Assembly (NCBI GenBank): GCA_914767715.1
Contig: OU612065.1
Location: forward strand, 26,476,001-26,540,000
From: Membranipora membranacea
Taxonomy: Eukaryota; Bryozoa; Gymnolaemata; Cheilostomatida; Membraniporidae
Direction of reading: 5' to 3'
DNA: 64,000 nucleotides
Of the stretch, positions 38,801 to 49,947 are shown piece by piece. The notes beneath the pieces are model-generated. The model did no database searches, was not told the origin of the DNA, and saw only the letters and a list, made by a program, of their open reading frames with translations. Position 1 is the first letter of the stretch. Each line of letters opens with the position of its first letter. A program made the position numbers and the translations under genes.

Positions 38801-40010
38801 TAACCCTCTTTCTAAAAGCTACTCAGGCAAGTTGACAGATAATGGAACTACCTAAGGCATGATACACCTCATCTTTCTATTTATAGGCGAGAAGCCATTC
38901 TTATGTGCTTTATGTAACAAAGGCTTTAATCAAAAGAATACTCTACAAGTACACATGGCTAAGCACACAGGACTCAGACCTTACGCTTGCCCTCTCTGTT
39001 CTGTCAGATTCACACAGAAAGGTAGGTCTTAAACCTGAGCTTAGTATACAGTGTCACTTGTAAATGTGAATATGAACACTAATATGAAGTTGGCTAAGAA
39101 ATGTAATGTGATAACAGTTATGTTATATCCGTATATGATATACAGTGATATGAAAGAATATTTGCCGGATTCAGTTTTACAAAATAGGCAAGAAATAACA
39201 AGTTTGTCAAGGTAGGAAATGCGTGATTGACATCGCTTGGTACAAAAATAAAAATGAAATGTAATAAAATGCATGCATATTATTTTTGCCACTGTGCTAT
39301 GATTTCAAAAACATCAAGTTGGCACATGATGACCCGTTGACAAAGGTTTATATATGTGGCAGTTTCAATTTTATAAACAAAGAAGAACAGGATTGAAAAG
39401 TAGTGATTGGGAGATATAAATACATAAATACATACCGTTGTAAATACATAGACATGTGTTTTGTCCACGAGCATGATCATAAAATCAATATAAGCAAGTC
39501 TAGAAATGAACAGCATTTACATTCCACAGCTAATGGCAAACCAGCTGATTAGTATTGTAAGAGCAAAAATGGTTGGACAATACAAAAGAAACTTGGCTGG
39601 CACAATCATGGGCATAATAGTCTCTTCAAGGCTGAGGCATAATTGATACTTTCAATAAAATAGTCATCAAGTTTGTACCTCTTTTATTGTTTGTGCTGTT
39701 TCAATAAAACAGACATCAAAGGTTAGTGTCCTTTATTATTATGGCTAGGACTCTTGACGAAATGCACAATCACAATTTTTTTGCAGGAAACATGAAGACA
39801 CATATCAGACGAGCACATCCCGAGTTTGAGTGTGTACCTACAGACGGTGTACCTATGGATCATACAGACTTAGCTCAGGAGTTACAAGAGGAACTTCAGC
39901 CTTCTGTTAGTGGGGTGGTACAGCAGGACAACCCACTCTCGGCTGATGATGGATTGGAGACCGGTGATGATCATTCATATCTGCTTTACAATATTAGAGA
40001 TCAAATATAA
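20820..40010 (+). CDS. ZNF236: Multi-C2H2 zinc-finger transcription factor, ZNF236 orthologue
   Basis: 33 exons from ATG 20820 to TAA 40008-40010 sum to 5,820 nt (1,939 residues) with phase kept at every GT-AG junction. Exon starts include 21484, 21926, 22413, 23176, 24029, 25307, 27683, 30001, 33068, 34272, 34667, 37441, 38038, 38887 and 39787. I count 29 C2H2 fingers in clusters separated by long Gln/Ser/Thr- and acid-rich linkers (such as 26778-27459, 30592-32339, 35265-37595). The first pair ([20 protein letters not shown] and the next finger) and the spread of fingers over the whole length match ZNF236; human ZNF236 is 1,845 residues with 30 fingers. TGEKP-type linkers occur where fingers are adjacent. 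Expected role: nuclear, sequence-specific DNA binding. No KRAB or BTB domain. Introns hold a SINE, hairpins and other repeats. The identity is strong by architecture; target genes are unknown. Confidence 0.85.
22598..22612. repeat. poly-G tract
   Basis: A run of about 13 G directly after exon 4 of ZNF236 in its intron, about 20 bp from the donor site. Confidence 0.85.
23404..23474. repeat. 71-bp imperfect hairpin in a ZNF236 intron
   Basis: gctgggagtggcatt pairs with aatgccacttccagc (one mismatch in 15 bp), and the inner part pairs partly (ccactgca against gctgtggc region). Length and shape resemble a pre-miRNA or a very small MITE. Confidence 0.5.
24985..25230 (-). repeat. Dispersed repeat copy (inverse of 28590-28775), ending in poly-C
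   Basis: In reverse complement it carries gagcgattcgggagcgatt, tgtctaattgaaagac and gataattttgagcgatgtga, which match the copy at 28590-28775 in the same order. It ends on the plus strand in about 19 C (25212-25230). Intron of ZNF236. Confidence 0.6.
26363..26676 (+). mobile_element. tRNA-derived SINE with poly-A tail
   Basis: The head, gtggtctgacggttaaggg (A-box-like), followed about 35 bp later by ggtttgattcc (B box, GGTTCRANNCC type), is derived from a tRNA. A roughly 230-bp body with tgcatgcagtataaagatcc and a 3' run of about 13 A follow. It lies in a ZNF236 intron in sense orientation. No clear target-site duplication could be defined by eye. Confidence 0.82.
27835..27930. repeat. Short tandem repeat, about 27-bp unit
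   Basis: The unit ttcattga(t/a)gtacttctcataa repeats about three times, flanked by cctttagttcat-type ends. ZNF236 intron. Confidence 0.7.
28224..28326. repeat. 103-bp imperfect hairpin in a ZNF236 intron
   Basis: ttttatccagtttgcctgca (plus two more bases) pairs exactly with the right end (tgcaggcaaactggataaaa), and the inside pairs with bulges (ttcctttccactgat against atcagtaggggaa). It belongs to the same structural class as 10434-10544, but the sequences differ. Confidence 0.65.
28590..28775 (+). repeat. Dispersed repeat copy (homologous to 24985-25230)
   Basis: gagcgatctgggaaagaaat, tctaattagaagac, gataattttgatcgaagtga and aagcatcacttaccc align in order with the reverse complement of the first copy. 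It starts about 60 bp after a ZNF236 exon. Confidence 0.6.
37364..37464 (+). repeat. ZNF236: Duplicated splice acceptor before a ZNF236 exon
   Basis: The stretch gacatgtttatgcaggtgag followed by atgcc occurs twice, about 61 bp apart, the second copy forming the acceptor (37440) of the exon starting at 37441. Use of the first acceptor would add an in-frame TGA, so it would be non-productive. Confidence 0.75.
38231..38326. repeat. AT-rich palindromic repeat bounded by catagactt / aagtctatg
   Basis: Starts catagacttaatat and ends tataaagtctatg, with (tatatag)n-like sequence between. The same terminal motif bounds other repeats in this window (see findings). ZNF236 intron. Confidence 0.65.
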
Positions 40011-40043
40011 CTGAGTTTCTAAATTGGGAAAAATCTTCTAGCA

Positions 40044-40044
<1 letters not shown>

Positions 40045-40078
<34 letters not shown>
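40045..40078. repeat. AT dinucleotide microsatellite
   Basis: A perfect AT run about 35 bp after the ZNF236 stop codon, so inside its 3' UTR. Confidence 0.9.
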
Positions 40079-40080
<2 letters not shown>

Positions 40081-40262
40081 CGAGTGCAAATACAATGTTG
40101 ATGTAAGAGTTAACAGCTATGACCCATGAATCTAAGCCAATTGAATACCTGAGACATCTATGTGTCCTTTTTCTGTACTATGTAATGTGATGAAGCATGT
40201 ATATTTTTGTATAGTCCATTTGAATGAATTTATTCCGCTGATAGACAGCTGATTGGTTCAAC

Positions 40263-40268
40263 AATAAA
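40263..40268 (+). terminator. ZNF236: Candidate polyadenylation signal AATAAA of ZNF236
   Basis: AATAAA about 250 bp after the stop codon, before the convergent TPR gene. Confidence 0.4.
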
Positions 40269-41009
40269 CATATAAATTAGTATTTACCCGCGAGGAGTAA
40301 AAGCTAATAGCTAACTGTGCAGCCAGCTCATTGCTGTCAGCTAAACCTCATAATCAAGTGTTGACTGCCTGGCACAAGTAAGACCTTTTGATTTAGGTGT
40401 TAGGAATAGCGAGGTGATGAGTTAAATTACATGTAAAATATCTCCCTGACCTCAGGCTAGTCTCTCATGTATGTACAAGTGGTGCATTGTGGGTCAGGTC
40501 AGTCAGCATCAGAATTTAAAAAGTTTAAAATTTTTATTAGTGATGAGGCAGTCAGATATGATTATACGCCAATTAATGTAAGCATATTCTCATTAGCCCC
40601 CCCAGAAAGGGGCACTGAATAGCAATATAATGTATATTATATTATTATTATATTATTGTATTCATCTTTAAAATCCACATTTGATTTAGAAAAATTACGA
40701 TAACTGTTTATAGGACAGATTCAGTCTTTATAAAGTATAAATGAATCACAAACGCGATAGACAAGGAAAAATCAATCTTGTAAAAAATACACCCATGCTT
40801 ACATAATAAACGCATGATGGAAGGTTGTTAATACACAAGGTTTTAATACACAGAGCGTACTATAGTAATCATAAAGGTAAAAGTTGACATATAATACACC
40901 TCCAATCCCGATGATGTCCTTATTCAAACTCTCTAAGTTCACCTGTCTTTTGCCCAGCTTTTTTTCCCATTTTCCTCTAATGAATCAGTCCAGAGTGGAC
41001 AGAACTCCC

Positions 41010-44000
41010 CTACGCTTTGTAAGGTCCTGGGGTGAAGAGCAGTTGGTCACGAATTATTCCGATAATCATGTTTTCTGGGTCAAGTAGCGAATAAGCTTTC
41101 TGAGCTTTTCTAAGTGTGTCCGTTGCTTTGGCATTGTGACCATGATCGGTGTATAGTTTGCCAACATGAAAAAGTACTCTAGCCTTGTCTAGAGTTAGTT
41201 CATAACCCTGCAACTCTTCATACAATGCTAGTGCATGATAGAAATAGCTCTGGGCTTTGTAGTACCGCCCCTTCTTTGCACAGCACATACCAAAGTTGCT
41301 CAGTGAACCGGCTAAGAATAATAAGCGGTCACCTCTAACTTTCAGCTGATGAGCTCTCGATAGTGCATGGAAATAAAAGCGTGCTGCCTTTTTATGACGC
41401 GCTGTTAACCAATGGATATTACCTAGGGAATTATAGGCGTCAACCACATGGGTACTGATACCACAGTCATGTGGAGATCCTGTCTCAATGATAGCTACAG
41501 ATTTCAAATAGTGGACTTCAGCTTTGTTGATGTCTTTTGTTTCTGTGTAGAGCGAGCCCAGACAATTATGCGTATGTGCCATCATCACTGATATTGATTT
41601 TGTTTGGCATCGTATTGGGATTTCGCTCAATGTATGAAGGCTCTGAAAAAAACAAGTTTCAGCTTTCTGGTACTGTTTGATGCAAAGAAAAGTCATTCCA
41701 AGTTCACTCTTTACCTCACCAGGTCGTGTATGACCGTCAACCCATTGAATCCTGTTGCACATATCTGTTGCCCTCTGGTGACAATCTAAAGCTTTGCCAT
41801 ACTCATTTAAATTGCGATGAGCACATCCAAGCCTATTCAAAATATCAACAACTGTTGGTTCAGCTGCTCCGTCCCCATAGAGGTCAAATGAGAGAGCTAA
41901 AGATTTGTGAAAATATGCCTTTGCAAGCCCATATTGACTTTGCAAGCTATACTGCCGGCCTAAGTTGACAACCAAACTTATTGTTGTAGCTGTAGAGATT
42001 TTTATGTTGGTCAACCTTTCTTCTGGTGTAAAGCTCATGAAATCTGTATCATGTTTGGACGCAACTGTTACTGGTTCTGGGTTCCCATAGTAGTCCGTAA
42101 GTTCTTCAAACTGGTGACCTTGCTCCTTCTGTAAAGCCAATACATAATAATATTCAGCCTTTACGCGTTCACCTTTCCGAGAATAACACTTTGCCAGAAT
42201 ATCGAGCTGTTGATCAGAGGAATCAGTATCATCGTTAGTCAGCCACTCGATGGCCTTGTCAATCTCCCCAAGATTTTTCAGACATTCTGATATCCTGTAC
42301 TTGCAAGCTTTATCATCTTGGTCATATAGATGAACATAGAGACGAAGTGCGGCTTGATACTCTGAGCAACAAAATAGTATATCAGACACACAACGTGCAC
42401 AGTCGAGAATATCAACTTCACGAGCTGATTGTTCCCATATTGTCCTGACTACTGAGATTGGGTCCTCACAAAGAGCTTTTCCATAGACCTGTTGAAGTAA
42501 GTCAAATGCTTGGAGCTTCCTTCCACTATCCAAAAGAGCTGAAACTTTTGACCAAGACGTGTTAATGCAGAAAGAAATCTTTGCGAGGACATCTGGTGTT
42601 AATTCAGGACCACAATCACACAGATTACTCTTCATTGATGTCAACTTCATCCAAAGATTTAAAAACAGTCCCTCCGAAACAAACCAGCGCCTGTGTTCTT
42701 TTTTCGAGGTCTTAGTTTGCCCTTTATACTGTGGGAGCACTGAAACTCTATCATCGTGAGAACCGTGATGCAGATAAGCTGAGAGACGTATGTAAACGGC
42801 TGCTGATAGGCTGAAGCGTAGTGTGTCACCTACAACCTCACTAAGGCTCTTCTGACCTATCAATAATTCTAAAGTATCCCAAGATGTCAGAGATGTTGCC
42901 TGTAGAATAATGGATAAATCCATCAGTAATATTGATGGAAATCTATACAGCTCCTTTTTTACATTGGCAGTGAAACCTTTAGCACCAAAGTTTTGGCTAG
43001 AACTGATGTTGAACTTTTTGACATCTGTTTGCAGCATTTTCAGATTCATGTCCCTTCTTGACTGATTAGGAACAAGCGAACCCACTCTAGTCTTGAAATC
43101 TTCCAATAGGTCTGGTCCTGTCTCAAGCTTTGAGTAAAAAGATTTGGTAAAGGTAAGCATAGCTGTGAGATCGCCTCTCAACGCTTCTTCCTGTGGATTA
43201 TTGAATGTATCTTGGTAGTGCTTGGCTAACTGAGCAGGGGTGACTATTAATCGGTTGCGTGTGCTTTGCTTCCCATTTCCTGTAGGGATGTTGCCTGCCC
43301 CTTCACCTAGACCATCAATTTTGAAACCGTTTTTAGTTTGGTCATCAAACCAGCCCTGTAGCTCTTCAATAGCCATGTATGACAGTTTAGTCTCGCCTAG
43401 GTTGCCCATCAGAAAGTAAGAGGTGACTGCAAGCTTTTCAAAATAGGCCGCTGTAATCGGGGTCGCTTCTCTGATCACAAATATGTATTCGAGATCTGAG
43501 TATGGAGTTGCCTCCCCTTTTGCCAAAGAACCAATAGCAACTGCTTGAAAGTCACATGGTGGTTTTTCTGTCAGGGCATCAATACTTCTCTGCATTATTT
43601 GACCTGCAAAGTCCAGCATCCTCTCCGAACAGGTCAGAGATAATTCTTTCGTACATTTATAGAAATCTTCGTCTAGACCAGCTTCAACTGGGTCTTGTTC
43701 GTACTTCTGTACGAGCTCCTCTACTGTCAAACGTTCTTGTCTGCATTTGTCTCGAATGACTTCCAAACTCTGTTTGAGTTCGCTTGTAATCTGTACTTGC
43801 TGATCATAGGTTATCACTGAGTCTCTCTTCCAATATGCCTGTTGTATCTTGAAAGCTTCTGCGCCCCATGAATCGTCTCCTGGTTGTCTAACTGCGACTG
43901 AGTTGTACAGAGTGTGTGCCTATGAAAGAAATACACCAAACTGTGTTGAAAAACTCAAAAATAAACCCCACAGCACTCCGGTCGAGTACAAGTTATTTGC

Positions 44001-45752
44001 TCAGAATACTTACAATTATATCAGAGACTTAATATTTTATGATACTATAAGTATAGTAGAGAAAGAAATATTGTGTGTGATATCATATTACAGCCACAGG
44101 TACATATCATACAGCAGTGCTTGTACAGCCACCCGTCACAAAAGCCTTTCAGTAGAGACCACCTGAGTTGTGAGCTGTTTGGAGGACTTTACTCTAGTAC
44201 TACACTACTACTGTAGTGAATTCATCCGAATAGAGCTTAACATCCCCAGGATACCCCTCAGTGCCTATATCATATAGTTGTAATAGTAAATGTTTGGATT
44301 TGCTCTAGGAACATTACCTTTACACAGTCTGTCCAATCTGATGTTTTGTGATATTTTCTCATGTAATGGTCAGCTAATCCGGCTAAGTGTGGTACCTGTT
44401 TATTCATATCAAACTTCCCATGTTTGAAATAATCCTTCTTAAACTGTTCTAGATATCTGTATGATCCAGACATCCTACGGCAAATCTGAAAAAAAGCAAA
44501 ATGCCAATGGTATTGTAACCAATCAACAGACTCTCTGCATTATTTCTATAAATATTCTGATTCAGTGCATCTTATTTGCCTCATTTAACCAATTTTCATT
44601 TTCATTCATCAGCCTGGTCTCGGAAACCAAGCATCAGCAGCAAGTTCAGAATCGACACAACGTATGAAGGATTTAAATTTATTATCACCTGCCGTCAGCA
44701 AATAATGTTAATATTTCCAGGTATTTGGTAAGCCCATATTCTGAAAAACCCAATGAAAGTAATTACAAAGCCAGCAGAATAGTGATAAAAATATACAAGC
44801 AATCACCAGTGACATACTGCCTATTAGATGGTGTTGCCAGGCGCCGTCATCCTTTTAATCCTTTATTTTGAGCAGAAATACTGTGCCGAGAAATTGTTTT
44901 TAAATGCCACTGAGAGGAAAATCGACAGTTCAAGTTGGAGCAAAAAAGATAAGTACAATTATTGCGAAGAGTCTGCCAATGCTAGTCTTTCTTCTGGGCC
45001 AGAATTTGTAGTCAGGTCACACAACTATTGAGACTGGAGGCTTGATTCCCTAAAATCCCTATCAGTATTATTTTTCATCAACTTAATTGGCAATATTACA
45101 TTTTGATGAACCCAATTCAAAAAGTGTTTATCACTTGGGAACATAGGCGTATTTAATCTGTCTGGTCAACTCTCTAACAAAAAAAGCCCCGCGCAGCGGA
45201 AAAATTTTTTTCAGGAGACAAGCATCTGTTAGAGACTCTAACAAATTTGTTAGAGTCTCTAACAAATTGTTAGAGTAGAGAATATTAACATAACCAGACA
45301 AACTCCAATGGTAAGTAAGTGACTTTTTGACCTCCAGGTTAAAGATTGGAAAATCAACATCATTCCCCAGAATAATTATGATGTATACCAGCAGGTGCCC
45401 ATGATGACTGCAGTGGGTGGGTCTGCCTCTGAGTCTGTGTTGTGACCATGATTGATAGCTATGACTATGATGGCCAAGTGGTGGTTCTGTGGGGTTCTGT
45501 TGACAGTCTCAATCAATCAACACAACAATAAAATCAATGAATCAACAACAAGCAATCAATCAACCACCAACCATCATCATCAATAATGAAATGATGATCA
45601 TGATGAAAAAAAAACAAAAACAGACAGGTGTGCTTGCTTTGCTGCTAAATATGCATATTGATGAGAGGATTGGAGGGATAAAAGTCAAGGGACTTTCTGT
45701 TGTAGGATGGACTCACCAGTGGTTGGTCTTTAGATAGGTGCTCGATGGACAT
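41010..45752 (-). CDS. GlnD-like nucleotidyltransferase with TPR repeats
   Basis: Three exons in phase: 45752-45717 (12 codons), 44485-44318 (56 codons) and the very long 43919-41010 (969 codons), giving about 1,037 residues. The N-terminal third has a nucleotidyltransferase core at about residues 195-215, IGSLAKGEATPYSDLEYIFV, with the GS and D-x-E metal-binding signature of the pol-beta / PII-uridylyltransferase (GlnD, DUF294) superfamily. A helical region follows. The C-terminal half (from about residue 600) is a series of about seven TPR units, e.g. LGRQYSLQSQYGLAKAYFHK, LGCAHRNLNEYGKALDCHQR, LGSLYTETKDINKAEVHYLK. Catalytic residues look intact. Likely cytosolic; the substrate is unknown, and TPRs suggest peptide or protein partners. 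The tiny first exon is inferred from an ATG, a GTGAGT donor and phase; if wrong, the ATG at 44471-44473 is the next choice. It converges on ZNF236. Confidence 0.78.
45227..45264. repeat. 38-bp perfect palindrome
   Basis: tgttagagactctaacaaa followed by its exact reverse complement, then a further partial copy (aacaaattgttagag). Upstream of the TPR coding exon 2, inside its putative first intron. Confidence 0.85.
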
Positions 45753-47952
45753 AAGGATGGACAGTCTTCGGTCTACAATAGGACGGATATCTCTAGCTAG
45801 GTTATTCTTGATTCTCCTTCACTCGGTCACCATTCATAGTCTGGTTCTCTCCTTCCGTGCTCCTAGGTCGATCCCGCTCTGTAGATTTGTATACGAGTCT
45901 ATCTCGACTCTACTGATATTGTTCTCAGACTATTATTTAGTGAGTCCACTTTCACTATCTATAACACTTTCTGGGTAACAATATATACAGAGCAATACTC
46001 CAGAGATTTGGGTAGCATTAGGGTAGCATGAGGAAGTTTTTAGGGAGAAAAGATTTGCTCTATCTGTATTTTCCTGTAACTTCGTTGCATCCCCGAAAAG
46101 ACTACAGGCCCGCCCTGCCTCTCCGCGCACCCGCTAGTTTCAGTATTGCGCAGATATTTTGAGTTTGTGGGCTGTACTTATATTGTCTTCATAGGTTTCC
46201 AACTGCTAGGAAGTTTTTGCAAAATGGCATGAGAGGGAAACTCCGGTAAATGATTTTCTTCAATTCTTACCCTCTTGTGGGTTGGTAAAGGAACCCCCTA
46301 AGCTCATATCACTGTGTTCAAGTACTACTAGTAAAGCAGGAGGACTTTAAGGTGGGTTGGGCCATTCATTTTTTCACTTGGCACAAATTATGACTTGTGA
46401 TCTTACGGTCAGTTACTGCATCACAAGTACCCAATGTATTAGTTACGTTACTTGTGGAAAGAAGGAAGTTTTTCTCTTTATCTCCTTGCTTGTAAGGTGT
46501 ACTGCCTCCATGTTGGCAGGCAAGAAGACCCTGCACACCCAGTGTATGAGTTTCAATCGCTATACATGCATACTTTTATGTGCACGGCCACGCCAACAAA
46601 GGTGTAACAGTTAGGATTACATTAGAATTCAATTTTCTTTTTGCTTTTTGGTAATGTTGTTTTATTGGGATAGAAAATTCGCTACACATTCACGGAGACA
46701 CGATTTTGTTGTATTTCCTTGCCGATAATAGATGAAACTGTGTTAGAACTAGACATAAATCAAGCAACGACCATAACATTTCAATACCTCTATGAAAACA
46801 GAACTATGAGTTCAAGCACACGATTGACTAGATAGAGAGTTCATATAAAATAATAAAAGCACAATGCTTCAGTATTTTGTAGAAAAAGACGAGAATACAG
46901 ACCATGGTAAAAAAAATTGAGAGCCAAAGTAAAAGTAAAGTTGTCACCAGTTACATGTTTAAAACACCGATAATGAAATAGAGTATGAATATGAGGAAAG
47001 AGAAAGTAAAACTAATCATTGCAATCATTCCACTCCTGTTCCTAGCAGTCAGTCTCACATGAGTCCTTAGTGAAGTTTAGCACGCATGCTTATCGCTTGT
47101 GAGCACCAAAAAGGTTTCCAAAAACCAGTAAGACAGATATGTGATCTATCTCCCAGGAGGAATCATTTTCCATATTTTGCAGCCAATAAAAGCATACCAA
47201 CAATATACAGTGGCGTTTTATCATGTTTCCATTGCGCACACTATCATTTGGGGGTAAACAGTAGTCCAGTTGCAGTTTTGAGATCTCCAGTTGGACTCCG
47301 AAGAAGTGATGACCGGTTCTTCTGCAAAATGAAACAACAATATCAGTGAACAGACAATGGATGGTCTTTATCCTTTAGGAGAGTAGCTAACATTTATGGA
47401 ATTCAAACAAAAATACTCAAAACCTGCCCACATACTGTCCACATAGTATTGGAATTGTTATCTCATGTAAAAGAAAAGACAATTTCTTAAGCTACTGCTG
47501 CCGGGCAGGGACATGGGTGCTCATCATACACAGGACACTATATTGAGCGTTAGCTTGGATCACCATTCAATGTCATGCCGCAACCTCAATAACCTGCCTC
47601 ACTTATGTATAGGGTGTCCTTTGAAAGTTTATTATTAGGTGCTCATTAAATACTGTATAGCTCAAAGATAAGTAATTAAGGCTTTCATCTCAGAATTGTC
47701 ACTCATTTTTTTGCTGAAACAGTTACTCAAATTAAGGGAGTGTCATCAATGGTCAATTCCATTATCTTTTCAAACATCACCATGATAAAAAGTCACCGAG
47801 TTCATTGTTTTCATACTCTGATTTTGACGATTAGTTTGCGCAAATTATAAGCCAATTCGAAGATTAGAGTCTCAATTAGTTGAAGTGTAACTATATAACA
47901 AATGATTCCAACATGCATCAAGAAAGGATCACCCACAGTAGTGCGCAGTAAA
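45753..47952. other. Gene-poor stretch
   Basis: No convincing exon on either strand. It should hold the promoter of the TPR gene; a GC-richer patch is at about 46100-46135. On the minus strand at about 45760-45930, a short open frame (SRDRLVYKSTERDRP...) runs to a stop that a 1-bp change would remove, linking it to the TPR first exon; it could be 5' UTR or an unrecognised exon. At about 47050-47130 a repeat is shared with about 49355-49430. Confidence 0.4.
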
Positions 47953-48618
47953 CTACCGAAGACAGAAAAGTCTCATGATCTTTGCAAGAGCTATGGTTAT
48001 GACACTGTACAACATTGTGAGGCAAAGAGTTTTGAATGAAACACAATTTTTAAGACCTACCTGCCACTTCTGGGCATACTGTTCCATCTCTTCAGCCAGT
48101 TTAATGCTCCCGGAACGGTTCAGATGAACTCCATCCATCGCGAATTCACAGCGACTGTAAGTAAAACGCTCATGATGACCTAAAACAGAAAAATATGAGT
48201 GATTCAGCAAAGAGTTTAATGTAAAAACATCATGGTTAAACCTAGCCAACCTAGCAGGAGAAAGTGTGTACCAGCAGTCAGGCAAGCTACTGTCCCAGCG
48301 CCTGAACAACTCGCTAACACACAGATGTACTCCAGGTGGCATGGAATCATTTAGAGCACACAACCTGTCGTAAAGTTCCAGAACTGATGCACCTTTGCTA
48401 GCCAGGTCATTTGTTCCAACATGCACTAAAACAAGTTTATGCCTGAGTTTTAAGTTCTCCAACACCCACTCAGCTACACTTCCTACCCCCCTGGCAAGGA
48501 AACAACCTCCAAATCACACCTAACATCTCCAACATACTTGACCAAAGAATCCCCTACAACAAGAACAGCAGACTCGCTGCCGCTATAAACAGGCCCTCTT
48601 ACCATCTTGATGAACAGC
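47953..48618 (-). pseudogene. SGNH/GDSL-type hydrolase domain, one frameshift
   Basis: From the acceptor near 48619 the frame reads MVRGPVYSGS... VLVVGDSLVKYVG (block I with the catalytic Ser in GDS), then breaks at a run of six C (48486-48491). Lost or missing by one base, the frame resumes as VLENLKLRHKLVLVHVGTND (block III GTND) and ends with EFAMDGVHLNRSG (block V, Asp and His of the triad). All catalytic blocks are present, so the domain is full length (about 190 residues). A donor GTAGGT follows QKW-Q at about 48059, so a further exon may exist. SGNH domains of this kind are seen in many invertebrate repeat-associated proteins, including ORF1 of some CR1-like LINEs; a second, decayed copy lies nearby. 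The frameshift could be a sequencing error in the homopolymer. Confidence 0.65.
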
Positions 48619-49019
48619 CTGTAGTAAAACTACTGAGTAAAACTCGATTACTATTCACAATAAATGGAAGGTGACAAGTTATAGAATACATAATTGGTTA
48701 ACCAAGCACTAAAGCACACATGTGCATCCAGGTAGGGTAGGGTAGGGGATCAAAATTCATTCATTATACCGCGTTGAAGCTAACACGACCGATGATAATT
48801 AGCACACCCCCTCTGAAATTATTGCTTCATACCATTTTCATATCATTTTCATGACCGACTTAAATCCAGATTTTACTTCATCTTCTTGCCATCTTCACCC
48901 ATTACACCTTCTACAAGCAATAAATAGCAACATCCATGTTTGAAATGGGATGGAAACATGGCAGACATTTTCAAACACAACATGCAAATTTAAACCAAGT
49001 GTCAGAGTTGCCCCCTCTA

Positions 49020-49186
49020 GAAATTTCAGTTGAAGGCTCAGGCTCAGGTTCACAGCAGGCTCAGCACTGAGCGGGTCAGATGAAGTACTTCATTGCAGAC
49101 ATTCTATGGGTAGTAGTAAAACGCTATTGATGGCCTAGAGCAGAAGGATCAGAGTGATTCCACAAACAGTTTAAAGTAAAAAATCC
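49020..49186 (-). pseudogene. Relic of a second SGNH copy, part A
   Basis: gtagtaaaacgctattgatg...gagtgattccacaaacagtttaaagtaaaaa aligns with the intact copy at about 48155-48225 (gtaagtaaaacgctcatgat...gagtgattcagcaaagagtttaatgtaaaaa). The left limit is approximate. It stops abruptly at about 49186. Confidence 0.6.
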
Positions 49187-49626
49187 CGTAAGTGAGTATT
49201 ATTGGCATTTTACTTGGGTATGTAACACCACATATTGTGAAAGTGACCAAAACAAGGTAGTTACATCCCCGCGCAAAGAACCCCGTTCTTTACATTTGCA
49301 TTCGTTGTGACCTGCAGAGGTAAGAACCTCTCCCAGTGGTCGAGGCTAGGACTCTCACGTGAATGCTGAGCGAAGTTAAGCTATATGGAGACGCGTTCAT
49401 CGCTCATGACCACCAAAAATGGTTACCAAAAAGGCATAGCCTTGATGGAGCTATCTAAAATAGATAGAAAAAATTAGCAAAGATGAAACAGTTGGGCTCC
49501 TGACAAGCCAGTACCAAATTTAGAAAGATGTAAGATCCATCTCCAAAAAGGAAACCCACACTACCCTTGCAAATAACTATGAAAACTATGATAACTTATG
49601 AAAACTGAAATACTAAATAATATGAG

Positions 49627-49947
49627 TTACTTTTGTTCACAACTTGCGCAAAGATACAAAGCATATTCTTCAGTCCAAACTATATCAGGTATTGAAACAC
49701 ATGAATCATGGAGATAAATGTTACACTTATTACATTCAACCATTCTCATAGACATACTTTTATCAAGTTTAGCAAGTTTACAATGGCAAAATATGTCAAC
49801 ATAATATGGCTGACATCTAACAGATTTATATTGCCTAGCACGTTTTGGTTCGTAAGGGAAGACTTCTATTTTTTTGGTACAGATTATTTTCATGAAATGC
49901 TCCCTAAGTTTTGTTAAATTATAGTTGGCATTCACAGGATTTTGACT
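49627..49947 (-). pseudogene. PHD-like zinc-finger C terminus separated by an in-frame stop
   Basis: This frame follows the SWIM/Ulp1 frame directly, in the same phase, after a single TGA (49948-49950). It encodes FCHCKLAKLDK, MVECNKCNIYLHDSC and LCASC, the Cys/His spacing of a PHD-type finger (C-x-C ... C-x2-C ... H-x3-C ... C-x2-C). In related invertebrate proteins such a finger closes the chain after the protease domain, so I read this as the severed C terminus. The alternative is stop-codon readthrough. Confidence 0.6.

Noticed and set aside
41010-45752. Bacterial contamination or recent bacterial transfer as source of the NTase-TPR gene
   Set aside because: It has phase-consistent introns, lies between animal genes and has the same base composition as its neighbours. 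Such proteins are also known in several invertebrates.
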